The notes: generated from the letters alone by a model not told the origin. A stretch of DNA of 7,377 nucleotides from CAYNDB01 sp964395915 (GCA_964395915.1 CAYNDB010000118.1:1-7377); one strand, 5' to 3'; shown: positions 1-6,700, numbered from the stretch's first letter. Program-made: numbers and translations.

Positions 1-1074
1 CTATCCGATGAGATCGCGGAAAGCCAGCCCGTCATCGAAACAGCTGAAACTCAAAGTACCCCGGAGCCAAAGCCTGAAGAGCCTGATCCTGTCGATACCG
101 CCGAATTAATAGAACCTTTAAAGCCTGAAAAAACAGGTATATTTAGAAGGTTAGTTAAAGGGCTTTCTAAAACAAATAAAAGCCTTACGGATGGATTTGA
201 AAGGCTTGTTGGAGCGCACGTTACGCTGGATGAAGCGTTCATGGATGAGCTTGAGGAAGTTTTGCTCACAGCCGATATCGGGGTGGATATCACTATGCGG
301 ATAGTTTCCAACCTGCGGCTCGATGTGAAAAAGAATCTTCTCAAAGATACGAAGCAGGTCGTTGAGTTTATCAAGAAAGAGCTGACTGCGATCATCATGC
401 AGGATATTCCCGACCATGCTGTTGAGACTGATGACAAACCGTACGTATTTCTTGTAATCGGCGTGAACGGCTCCGGTAAAACCACTACCATAGGAAAATT
501 GACGGCGCAATTAACCGGCATGAAAAAGTCTGTTCTGCTGGCCGCCGCTGATACGTTCCGCGCCGCCGCCATAGACCAGCTTGAGGAATGGGCAAAACGT
601 TCCGACGCTGATTTTGTGCGGCATAAACCTGGGGCGGATCCTTCCGCAGTGGTATTCGACGGAATCAAGGCGGCGCAGGCGAGGAAGCGCGACGTTATGA
701 TAGCCGATACAGCCGGACGGTTGCATACAAAAGCCAACCTTATGGAAGAGCTGAAAAAGATAAAAAGGATTATAGGTCGAGAGATACCGGGCGCGCCCCA
801 TGAGACATTACTTGTGCTAGATGCTACGACCGGGCAGAACGCCGTTAATCAGGCGCGTATATTTCATGACGAGGTTGGCGTCACCGGTATAGTGTTGACC
901 AAGCTCGACGGCACGGCCAAAGGGGGCGTGGTGATAAATATCATGGAGAAACTGAGGATTCCTGTGAAAATGATCGGGATAGGGGAGGGGATAGACGACC
1001 TTCGCCCGTTTGACGCGAAAGAGTTTGTCGACGCTATTTTTACGGATGGAGCTTTGGCGAAAAGCGAAGAATAA
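1..1074 (+). CDS. ftsY: Signal recognition particle receptor FtsY, 5'-truncated
   Basis: FtsY is the membrane-associated GTPase that receives SRP-ribosome complexes and delivers nascent membrane proteins to the Sec translocon. The reading frame is open from the first base, so the true start lies upstream; 357 codons are visible. Codons about 1-45 are rich in Glu and Pro (the acidic A domain). Codons 46-65 form a basic amphipathic stretch beginning GIFRRLVKGL, the usual lipid-binding helix before the N domain. The NG domain follows: P-loop GVNGSGKTT (codons 154-162), DTFRAAA (184-190), DTAGR (236-240), TKLDGTAKGG (300-309) and the closing GIGEGIDDLRPFD (326-338), all intact. Ffh is excluded because there is no Met-rich M domain after the G domain and an acidic N-terminal extension is present. 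The gene ends 18 bp from the convergent ogt-like gene. Confidence 0.97.
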   Translation, partial: LSDEIAESQPVIETAETQSTPEPKPEEPDPVDTAELIEPLKPEKTGIFRRLVKGLSKTNKSLTDGFERLVGAHVTLDEAFMDELEEVLLTADIGVDITMRIVSNLRLDVKKNLLKDTKQVVEFIKKELTAIIMQDIPDHAVETDDKPYVFLVIGVNGSGKTTTIGKLTAQLTGMKKSVLLAAADTFRAAAIDQLEEWAKRSDADFVRHKPGADPSAVVFDGIKAAQARKRDVMIADTAGRLHTKANLMEELKKIKRIIGREIPGAPHETLLVLDATTGQNAVNQARIFHDEVGVTGIVLTKLDGTAKGGVVINIMEKLRIPVKMIGIGEGIDDLRPFDAKEFVDAIFTDGALAKSEE

Positions 1075-1092
1075 ATTCCTGTCTGGAAGTTT

Positions 1093-1593
1093 TCAGGGCT
1101 TTGATTCCAGAGCAAGCATCCTTCGTTTAAGCTCAACTCCCAGCGTGGTTGTAAACCCGCCAAGCCCCCCATCCGATCTGATAACCCTATGGCACGGAAT
1201 AATCAGCGGGACCGGGTTTTTCGCCATAACCATGCCGACAGCGCGGGCGGCTCTAGGATTGCCGATTCGTTCCGCCAACCCTTTATAGGTGGCGGTCTTT
1301 CCCCATCCGATCTTTTGAAGCTCTTTTAAGACCGTGATAGAAAAATCGGGGAAGTTTTCATAGTCTATCGGACAATTAAAGCTTACCTTGCGACCACTAA
1401 AATAGCGGGTCAATTTCTCCATAAGCGGGCTACTCTTTGTAAAGCTTACCGTAGGAGAATATTTTCTGATCTGTCGAACCAGCTCATTGCGGGACAATCC
1501 CGGAAGCCACAAACGCGAGATTTTAGCTCCGTTTTGCAGAATTCCAACATTTCCAAACCCGGTTTTTACTATAGTTGCGCTTTTTTCACCCAT
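1093..1593 (-). CDS. ogt: Methylated-DNA--protein-cysteine methyltransferase (Ogt/MGMT type)
   Basis: This is a suicide repair protein that moves an alkyl group from O6-alkylguanine (or O4-alkylthymine) in DNA to its own cysteine. The protein is 166 aa, normal for a single-domain bacterial enzyme, with no AdaA regulatory domain. The catalytic domain is complete: the HTH-type DNA-binding region GNPRAARAVG (111-120) with the helix-flipping Arg117, the Asn126 hinge in NPVP, active-site PCHRV (133-137) with acceptor Cys134, the following GGLGGF loop, Tyr103 at the position of human Tyr114, and Glu163 at the position of the conserved active-site Glu. The ATG at 1593 is chosen because it gives the normal length; no strong ribosome binding site precedes it. 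It is transcribed towards ftsY and away from prsK, and nothing links it functionally to either. ogt and mgt cannot be told apart with certainty from sequence alone. Confidence 0.94.
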   Translation of the reverse strand: MGEKSATIVKTGFGNVGILQNGAKISRLWLPGLSRNELVRQIRKYSPTVSFTKSSPLMEKLTRYFSGRKVSFNCPIDYENFPDFSITVLKELQKIGWGKTATYKGLAERIGNPRAARAVGMVMAKNPVPLIIPCHRVIRSDGGLGGFTTTLGVELKRRMLALESKP

Positions 1594-1920
1594 CGCAAGA
1601 TGATAACGATTTTTTAAAGCTGTGAAAACAATTAATTGATGATAATGGAATTTACGGTTGTGCGTCAGCTTGAATTTTTCTATTGTTGAGATCCTTCGCC
1701 TACGGCTCAGGATGACAGAGGTTGGTTAGCGAGTCGCCCTTATCATTACACGGCGTCATTCTGAGGAGCGTATGCGACGAAGCTTGCTTCAAACACGAAG
1801 TAAACCTCCACAATTGAAACTCAATAGAATCAAATTTCAAACTGATGCGCCACCGTATATTGTTATATACTTATAAATTACATAGTTATGGGGTTGTCAC
1901 TTTAGAAAGTATAAAACAAA
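1594..1920. other. Divergent intergenic region between ogt-like gene and prsK
   Basis: These 327 bases hold no convincing gene. Most of the stretch is an imperfect inverted repeat listed separately (about 1649-1861). The remaining 60 bases before prsK are AT-rich and must contain the prsK promoter unless the repeat supplies it. I could not find a clear sigma-70 -35/-10 pair, a -24/-12 element or a PEP-CTERM box here. No tRNA or obvious intrinsic terminator is seen. Confidence 0.7.
1649..1861. repeat. Long imperfect inverted repeat, MITE/REP-like element
   Basis: Two pairs of arms nest. The inner pair is CTCAGGATGAC (1706-1716) against GTCATTCTGAG (1755-1765), and similarity continues outward for about 15 bases. 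The outer pair is 1649-1677 against 1833-1861, with 23 of 29 positions complementary without gaps. The right arm carries about 40 extra bases (roughly 1780-1819), including the small hairpin GAAGCTTGCTTC (1779-1790). The inner arms resemble the GTCAT(T/C)CTGAG...GCGA(C/A)GA family of short repeats scattered between genes of many environmental bacteria (from memory). No transposase gene is present. The element lies between two divergent genes and ends 59 bp before the prsK start codon, so it may influence prsK expression. Confidence 0.7.
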
Positions 1921-4035
1921 GTGAACAGTTATTTTGCTCTTCTGCCAGTTATAAGCGCCATCTTATGCGTTGCCCTGGGTTTGTTTACCCTTTCACGTAA
2001 TTATCGTCATCCGGCGAACATAGGCTTTACTTTCGGTCTTTTCAGTCTTGCCGTAATTGAAATCGGAAATGCGCTGGTTCTGTCGCAGGATATCAGTCAT
2101 GTGGATGCGTTAAAGGGGATCAGGCTGGCTTTATCGGGAGAGGCTGTGTTGCCTGTCGCTTGGTATGTTTTTGCCATAACTTTTGCCCGCGCAAATTATA
2201 TGGAAGTATTATTCAGATGGGTTCCGGCTCTTGTTGTGATGGCGATATTGTCGCTGGTTTTTATTTTAAACACCGACTCCCCCGCATTTATCTCGGCGCC
2301 TGTTGAAGGTCTTGATTTAGATTTCTTTTTTATGGGGCCTATGGGGAGATATTTCTACATTTACCTTATTGTCACTATTGTGATGAGTATGGTTCAGCTT
2401 GAAAACACTTTTAGATCGTCTAGCGGTGTGCAGAGATGGCGGGTAAAGTATGTAATATTTGGCGTAGGAGCGATATTGGCGTTCTATATATATAAGGCGA
2501 GCCAGGCTCTTCTTTTCTCATCCATCAACGCGCAGATTATACCGGTCATTTCCGCGGTTACATTTATTTCAGTGTCTATGATGGCGCTTTTTATCGTGCG
2601 TCACAGGCTCCTTGAAGTGAACATTTTCATATCAAGATACGTTGTTTATAATTCGTTGACGATATTGATAATCGGTCTTTATCTGCTCGCTGTAGGGGTG
2701 GTTACCCAAGGCATAACATATTTTAATATACCGTTTAGCTATTTTTTTTCCGCGCTATTTATCTTTGGAGCGCTGCTTGCGCTATTTGTAATTCTTTTTA
2801 ACGCTTCGCTTAGAAGAAAAGCTCAACTGTTCATAAACCGGCATTTTTACGAGCATAAATACGAATTTCGTGACAAGTGGATGGAGAGTATAGAAAAGAT
2901 AAGCCCAAAAAGCTCCGTCGACGAAATAGTAAAAACACTTATAGAAATGATTACAGAAACAATGGGGGCAAAACCTGTTTACCTGTGGCTTTACGACCCT
3001 GTTTCGCGTAACTATTTGTTGTCTAACTCTGAAAATATTGAGAAGAGCAAAGTTGTGGAGGTTGGCCATCCTGTTTTAAAAATTATGGAAAAGTTTAAAG
3101 AGCCTATTATCATTGAAGATGTATACGATAATGAGACCGAGGATATTGTTATAGCTATTGAGGATTTAGCTACTGAGGCTGAGGCGGTTTTATGCTCGCC
3201 TCTTTTTGCAGGGGAGGAGATTGTCGGGTTTATTTTGCTGGGTAAGGATATCTCAGGTGAGAATTACAGGCAGGATGACTTTGAGTTTTTGAAGGCCGTA
3301 ACCACGCAGGGGGCTGTGCAGATAAAAAATATACGGTTGGCCGATGATCTTATCACCGCTAAAGAAGTGGATATGTTCAGCAAGATGTCGTCTTTTATCA
3401 TGCATGACCTGAAAAACCTTACCAACTCCCTTTCGCTTGTAAGCCAGAACGCAAAGCGCAACATGGGAAATCCTGAATTCCAGAAAGACGCTATGTTGAC
3501 CATAGAGAAAACTGTTTTGCGAATGAAAGGGTTGATTGAGAAGCTTTCCGCGGTGCGAAACGGTTTGGAACTTAATAAGGAAGCTGTTAGCCTAAGCGGC
3601 CTTGTGGAACTGGCTATTAAGAAAGTCGCTTTTTCTAAAGATAAAGATGTGATAATTACTAAAAAAATCTCCGGTTCGCTAATGATCGATGTTGATTCAG
3701 ACGCAATGGAAATGGTGTTTATAAATCTTATCGCCAATGCCATTGAAGCTATCAATCTGAAAGGTGTCATAGATATTACCGCTGATATAGATGGAAGGAA
3801 TGTTAGAATTAACTTTTCTGACACGGGGAAAGGGATGTCCCGCGAGTATATTGGGGGGAGCCTTTTTAAACCATTTCGATCTACAAAAAAGACGGGCTTT
3901 GGAATCGGTTTATATCAATGCAAGGCGATTGTAGAAGCTCATGGGGGAGCGCTTGGCGTTACAAGCTCCGAAGGAAAGGGGACAACGTTCACATTGAGGC
4001 TTCCTGTTTATCAGCCTGCAAATGTGGGTAATTGA
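1921..4035 (+). CDS. prsK: PEP-CTERM system sensor histidine kinase PrsK
   Basis: This is the membrane sensor kinase of the PEP-CTERM/exosortase regulatory pair, expected to phosphorylate PrsR; the family's input signal is not known. The 704-aa protein starts with about nine hydrophobic segments (roughly 5-25, 35-55, 75-90, 100-117, 143-160, 175-195, 205-226, 243-264 and 273-294), then a cytoplasmic GAF-like domain (about 330-470). The kinase core follows: H-box IMHDLKNL with His495, N-box NLIANAIEA (602-610), G1 DTGKGM (634-639), F-box LFKPF (648-652) and G2 GFGIGL (659-664). The HDLKN phosphoacceptor motif and the many membrane spans mark it as PrsK rather than a generic NtrB-like kinase. 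The GTG at 1921 is the start because an in-frame TAA lies at 1912-1914 and the first internal Met is near residue 94; the ribosome site is weak. prsR follows after 57 bp, probably in one operon. Confidence 0.95.
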   Translation: MNSYFALLPVISAILCVALGLFTLSRNYRHPANIGFTFGLFSLAVIEIGNALVLSQDISHVDALKGIRLALSGEAVLPVAWYVFAITFARANYMEVLFRWVPALVVMAILSLVFILNTDSPAFISAPVEGLDLDFFFMGPMGRYFYIYLIVTIVMSMVQLENTFRSSSGVQRWRVKYVIFGVGAILAFYIYKASQALLFSSINAQIIPVISAVTFISVSMMALFIVRHRLLEVNIFISRYVVYNSLTILIIGLYLLAVGVVTQGITYFNIPFSYFFSALFIFGALLALFVILFNASLRRKAQLFINRHFYEHKYEFRDKWMESIEKISPKSSVDEIVKTLIEMITETMGAKPVYLWLYDPVSRNYLLSNSENIEKSKVVEVGHPVLKIMEKFKEPIIIEDVYDNETEDIVIAIEDLATEAEAVLCSPLFAGEEIVGFILLGKDISGENYRQDDFEFLKAVTTQGAVQIKNIRLADDLITAKEVDMFSKMSSFIMHDLKNLTNSLSLVSQNAKRNMGNPEFQKDAMLTIEKTVLRMKGLIEKLSAVRNGLELNKEAVSLSGLVELAIKKVAFSKDKDVIITKKISGSLMIDVDSDAMEMVFINLIANAIEAINLKGVIDITADIDGRNVRINFSDTGKGMSREYIGGSLFKPFRSTKKTGFGIGLYQCKAIVEAHGGALGVTSSEGKGTTFTLRLPVYQPANVGN

Positions 4036-4092
4036 GGCGGAAATTGAGAGGTGTTTAAATAACAAAATGATAATTATTGTTTGTGTTGCAAG

Positions 4093-5460
4093 ATGAAGAA
4101 ACCTAGGTTGCTCGTTGTTGATGACGATGAAAATATAAGAACCCAGATGAAATGGGCCTTGCTGGAAGACTACGATGTGTTCCTGGCCACTGATGGCGAA
4201 GAGGCCCTGAATGTCATGGTGAAAAAGAAGCCTTCCCTTGTAACTCTGGACTTGGGGTTGCCTCCGAGCCCGGAAGATATAACCGAAGGTTTAAAGTTGC
4301 TTGGGCAATTTCTTCAGCTTGATCCTACATTAAAAGTTGTAGTTGTCACCGGCAGCCCAGAGCGATCCGCCGCCTTGAAGGCTATATCCCTTGGCGCCCA
4401 CGATTTTTTTACCAAGCCGATTGATATCGACGAGCTAAAGGCGATACTCAAACGAGCCTATTACGTCCATAGCCTGGAAATTGAATATCGTGATCTGCAA
4501 AAGAAAGTTCGCGAAAAATCTTTTAACGAAATTATAGGGTCATGTCCCAAAATGCTGGATGTGTTCAACGATATTCGGAAAATCGCGACGACTGACGTTT
4601 CGGCGCTTATAACCGGCGCAAGTGGAACAGGCAAGGAGCTTGTAGCCAGGGCGTTACATCGGCAGAGTGAAAGAAGAGATAAGCCGTTTGTAGCCATAAA
4701 CTGCGGGGCGATCCCTGAAAACCTTATGGAAAGTGAGTTGTTTGGCCACGAAAAGGGTTCTTTTACTGGAGCTCATACGACCAGGAAAGGAAAGTTTGAG
4801 GTCGCCAACAAGGGTGTTATTTTTCTGGATGAAATTGGTGAGTTGCCTCTTGCGCTCCAGGTGAAGATATTACGTTTCCTGCAGGACCACAAGATTGAAA
4901 GGGTGGGGGGCAGGAAGATGATCGATGTTGATGTGCGTGTGATAGCGGCAACGAACAAGAATCTCAAAAAACTGGTATCAAAAGAACTGTTCAGGGACGA
5001 TCTCTATTACAGACTGGCGGTAGTAAACATTAATCTTCCTCCATTGGTGGAGAGAGGGGATGATATATCCATTCTGGCCAAAAGTTTTCTGAACCAATAT
5101 TCGATCAGTAATGATGCTCCGAAACAATTTAGCGAAGAGGCTATGGAAAATATCATAATGTATCAGTGGCCCGGCAACGTTCGTGAGCTTGAAAACAGGG
5201 TAAGAAGAGCCATAACCCTTGCCGACGGGCCTTCAATTACTTCCAAGGATCTTGGGCTTGTCTCAGCCGAAACTCCAGGAATGGGGCTCAACCTTAAAGC
5301 GGCAAGAGTGGCCCTTGACAAAAAGTACATTAAACTCGCTATTGTTAAACATGATGGAAATATTAGCAAAGCCGCCGATGAGTTAGGTCTGTCCCGTCCC
5401 ACGCTTCACCAACTGATGAAAAGGCACAGTATCTCGCCGCAAAAGGGCAAAAACGAATAA
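4093..5460 (+). CDS. prsR: PEP-CTERM-box response regulator PrsR (sigma-54 activator)
   Basis: PrsR is an NtrC-family activator that, once phosphorylated, remodels sigma-54 RNA polymerase at PEP-CTERM promoters. The protein is 455 aa. The receiver domain (about 1-120) has acid pocket DDD (10-12), phosphoacceptor Asp53 in LDLGLP, Thr86 and Lys108. The AAA+ domain (about 145-375) has Walker A GASGTGKE (175-182), the sigma-54 contact loop as GSFTGA (222-227, Ser for the usual Ala, a common variant), Walker B FLDE ending at Glu247, and arginine-finger region ELFRDDLYYRL. The C-terminal Fis-type helix-turn-helix is NISKAADELGLSRPTLHQL (423-441). ATG at 4093 is preferred: it gives the standard MKKPRLLVVDDD start, whereas a TTG 12 bases upstream would add only four unusual residues. 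Neither start has a clear ribosome site. The putative target genes lie directly downstream. Confidence 0.95.
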   Translation: MKKPRLLVVDDDENIRTQMKWALLEDYDVFLATDGEEALNVMVKKKPSLVTLDLGLPPSPEDITEGLKLLGQFLQLDPTLKVVVVTGSPERSAALKAISLGAHDFFTKPIDIDELKAILKRAYYVHSLEIEYRDLQKKVREKSFNEIIGSCPKMLDVFNDIRKIATTDVSALITGASGTGKELVARALHRQSERRDKPFVAINCGAIPENLMESELFGHEKGSFTGAHTTRKGKFEVANKGVIFLDEIGELPLALQVKILRFLQDHKIERVGGRKMIDVDVRVIAATNKNLKKLVSKELFRDDLYYRLAVVNINLPPLVERGDDISILAKSFLNQYSISNDAPKQFSEEAMENIIMYQWPGNVRELENRVRRAITLADGPSITSKDLGLVSAETPGMGLNLKAARVALDKKYIKLAIVKHDGNISKAADELGLSRPTLHQLMKRHSISPQKGKNE

Positions 5461-5532
5461 AAAGGGAGTGGAAATAACTAGGTATAGTTTGTTTTTATAC
5501 TTAACATTTTTTCTATAATTTCTAACACCTTG

Positions 5533-5550
5533 AATATATAGCTATATATT
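5533..5550. repeat. Perfect 18-bp AT-rich palindrome
   Basis: AATATATAGCTATATATT reads identically on both strands and is followed by CCTTTTTC. It lies 73 bases after the prsR stop. It could be a weak hairpin ending the prsKR transcript, a protein site or simply AT-rich sequence. It has no counterpart at the matching position before the second PEP-CTERM gene. Confidence 0.5.
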
Positions 5551-5595
5551 CCTTTTTCAGAAAATACTAAAATACTACTGTATGAGAAGAAGCAG

Positions 5596-5614
5596 GTGTC
5601 GGAATTCTTTACAC
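5596..5614 (+). promoter_or_regulatory. PEP-CTERM box A1 (putative PrsR site, distal)
   Basis: GTGTCGGAATTCTTTACAC has inverted GTGT/ACAC ends, as expected for a dimer of a Fis-type helix-turn-helix protein, and is followed by T. It is identical over all 19 bases to the box at 7118. Its centre is about 244 bp upstream of the predicted transcription start, a normal enhancer distance for a sigma-54 activator. PrsR binding is inferred from the adjacent prsR gene and the family's known link to such boxes. Confidence 0.82.
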
Positions 5615-5639
5615 TCCTATTTTTCCCATTTTGAGTTCT

Positions 5640-5652
5640 TAACATATTGATA
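5640..5652 (-). promoter_or_regulatory. Candidate IHF binding site, copy A
   Basis: TAACATATTGATA fits the IHF core consensus (WATCAANNNNTTR on the minus strand) at every defined position. The same offset in copy B holds another full match. It lies between the two boxes, not between a box and the promoter, so bending here would bring the two PrsR sites together. The motif is loose and the region AT-rich, so this is a moderate call. Confidence 0.45.
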
Positions 5653-5706
5653 AATCGTTGTTAATATCGATTATTTCATGGTTCTGAACAAGGCGTTATG
5701 TTTTAG

Positions 5707-5725
5707 GTGTCAGGATTTTTTACAC
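5707..5725 (+). promoter_or_regulatory. PEP-CTERM box A2 (putative PrsR site, proximal)
   Basis: GTGTCAGGATTTTTTACAC is the most divergent of the four boxes but keeps both GTGTC and TTTACAC and the following T. It starts 111 bp after box A1 and 116 bp before the -24 element, the same spacings as in copy B. Across the four boxes 15 of 19 positions are invariant. Confidence 0.8.
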
Positions 5726-5729
5726 TTTT

Positions 5730-5746
5730 CGGTTTCTAACTAACCG
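5730..5746. promoter_or_regulatory. Short dyad after box A2
   Basis: CGGTT (5730-5734) pairs with AACCG (5742-5746) around a 7-base centre. The equivalent place in copy B has CCAGTT/AACTGG, so symmetry is kept while the bases changed. It is about 110 bp upstream of the predicted transcription start, so a DNA-level role (a second protein site) is more likely than an RNA hairpin. Function unknown. Confidence 0.45.
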
Positions 5747-5822
5747 ACTCATAAAATATATTCCTAGGGAAACTATTTGTTATTTAAAGAAATACTAGGT
5801 TTGTATGACTAAATATTTTAAT

Positions 5823-5838
5823 TGGCACAAAGCTTGTA
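5823..5838 (+). promoter_or_regulatory. Sigma-54 (-24/-12) promoter of PEP-CTERM gene
   Basis: TGGCACAAAGCTTGTA matches the sigma-54 pattern TGGCAC-N5-TTGCA with correct spacing; the -12 element reads GT where GC is usual, and copy B has the same deviation. Transcription should start near 5849, giving a leader of about 85 bases. The downstream gene and the boxes upstream are arranged as expected for activation by PrsR. Confidence 0.82.
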
Positions 5839-5917
5839 CAACAGTAGTGCAAGGGCTAAAAGATAAAAAAATGGCAAATATAATGAAAACAGAAAAATCA
5901 AAAACAAGTATCTTTCT

Positions 5918-5924
5918 AAGGGGG
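5918..5924 (+). promoter_or_regulatory. Strong ribosome binding site fixing the start at 5933
   Basis: AAGGGGG lies 8 bases before the ATG at 5933. A similar GAGGGG lies 8 bases before the ATG at 7337. These are the clearest Shine-Dalgarno sequences in the window and settle the start of the first PEP-CTERM gene directly before its signal peptide. Confidence 0.75.
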
Positions 5925-5932
5925 ACAGTACG

Positions 5933-6700
5933 ATGAAGAGGTTAACTATTTGTTTAATGGAGCTGTGTTTTGTCATAGTAATAGGGTCGGGGAGCGCTCA
6001 GGCGACTTCAATAAACCTTTCAGGATTAAATGGTGAACTCACTCTTCAGGGTATTTTTGATAATATGACTCAAGGGGGTTCTAGCTCTGTTAATGTTGCT
6101 ACTGATCAGGTCGTCGGCGACGAATACTGGATGACTGGATCAACTACCAATTCTGTTGCGACGATGATTATCGAGATAGCTGGTGGGGCAGGAGGAAACA
6201 GTTTTGGTATTTATGATTCTACTGACCCGACAAATAAGGCGGAAGTTTTTAGCGGCCCTGATACCGGTGGGGCACAGCAGATTATTAATATCGACGCATT
6301 AGGAAATGTAACGATATTTAATTCTGGTGGAACAACCGCTACCGCCTCTTTCGGTTCCACGGTTTTCGGATTCTATATGACCGCCAGCAGTGGCGCCACT
6401 TATTATTCAGACCCAACCTTGAACGTTGGCAATGCGGATAACATGGTGGCGTTTCAGGGAACGGGTGACATGGTTGATATATTTCTCAATGATAGCGTGA
6501 CTGCTTATAACCCTTGGCTAAGCAACGAGTACATTCTGGCTTGGGAAGATACGTCATACACTAGTTGGGATTGGGATTACAATGATATGGCTCTCATGGT
6601 CGAGTCAATTACTCCGGTTCCTGAGCCAATCACGTTGATTCTTCTTGGATCAGGGTTCGCTGGTTTCGCTTTTATGAGGAGAAGGTTCAGAGATAACTAG
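5933..6700 (+). CDS. Secreted PEP-CTERM sorting domain protein with DUF4114-like region
   Basis: This 255-aa exported protein is a predicted substrate of an exosortase, which would cut at the PEP motif and place it at the envelope or in extracellular polymer; the biological role of the mature part is unknown. Residues 1-24 are a signal peptide with a likely AQA cleavage site before Thr25. The mature region is rich in Gly, Thr, Ser, Asn and Asp, has no cysteine, and looks beta-rich. An acidic aromatic patch at 199-226 (ILAWED...DWDYNDMALMVE) resembles DUF4114. The C-terminus is a textbook PEP-CTERM tail: VPEP (229-232), hydrophobic segment 233-248, then RRRFR (249-253). The upstream boxes and -24/-12 promoter place it under PrsK/PrsR and sigma-54. 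It is monocistronic, ending 24 bp before a strong terminator. The exosortase itself is not in the window. Confidence 0.93.
   Translation: MKRLTICLMELCFVIVIGSGSAQATSINLSGLNGELTLQGIFDNMTQGGSSSVNVATDQVVGDEYWMTGSTTNSVATMIIEIAGGAGGNSFGIYDSTDPTNKAEVFSGPDTGGAQQIINIDALGNVTIFNSGGTTATASFGSTVFGFYMTASSGATYYSDPTLNVGNADNMVAFQGTGDMVDIFLNDSVTAYNPWLSNEYILAWEDTSYTSWDWDYNDMALMVESITPVPEPITLILLGSGFAGFAFMRRRFRDN

Larger units (their letters stand above)
5461..5932. other. Regulatory region upstream of PEP-CTERM gene, copy A
   Basis: This 472-bp AT-rich region has no credible long gene. In order it holds an 18-bp palindrome (5533-5550), PEP-CTERM box A1 (5596-5614), an IHF-like site (5640-5652), box A2 (5707-5725), a short dyad (5730-5746), a -24/-12 promoter (5823-5838) and a leader of about 85 bases. 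From about 5592 onward it aligns with 7003-7349; the two boxes, the IHF-like site and the -24 element all share one offset of 1411 bp. No strong terminator for prsKR is seen; GGTATA (5481-5486) can pair weakly with TATACT (5496-5501). Confidence 0.85.

Noticed and set aside
51..737. Long minus-strand open frame (228 codons) opposite ftsY
   Set aside because: It lies wholly antisense to the conserved FtsY NG domain, is Ser/Thr/Phe-rich without recognisable motifs, and is explained by the codon use of ftsY.
1082..1111. TCTGGAA/TTCCAGA inverted repeat at the ftsY-ogt junction as a bidirectional terminator
   Set aside because: The 7-bp stem has a 16-base loop, lies mostly within the ogt coding end and has no T-run on the plus strand.
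3264..3824. Minus-strand open frame (186 codons) inside prsK
   Set aside because: It overlaps the kinase core, which has intact H-box and N-box, and shows no domain of its own.
4048..4067. AGGTGT in the prsK-prsR gap as a box for autoregulation
   Set aside because: Only six bases match and there is no ACAC half or -24/-12 element downstream.
4081..4092. TTG at 4081 as the prsR start
   Set aside because: It adds only MCCK before the canonical receiver start and has no ribosome site at a usable distance.
5507..5530. Possible third PEP-CTERM box on the minus strand (AGGTGTTAGAAATT)
   Set aside because: Only the AGGTGT half matches; the TTTACAC half is missing, spacing differs from the real pairs, and copy B has no counterpart.
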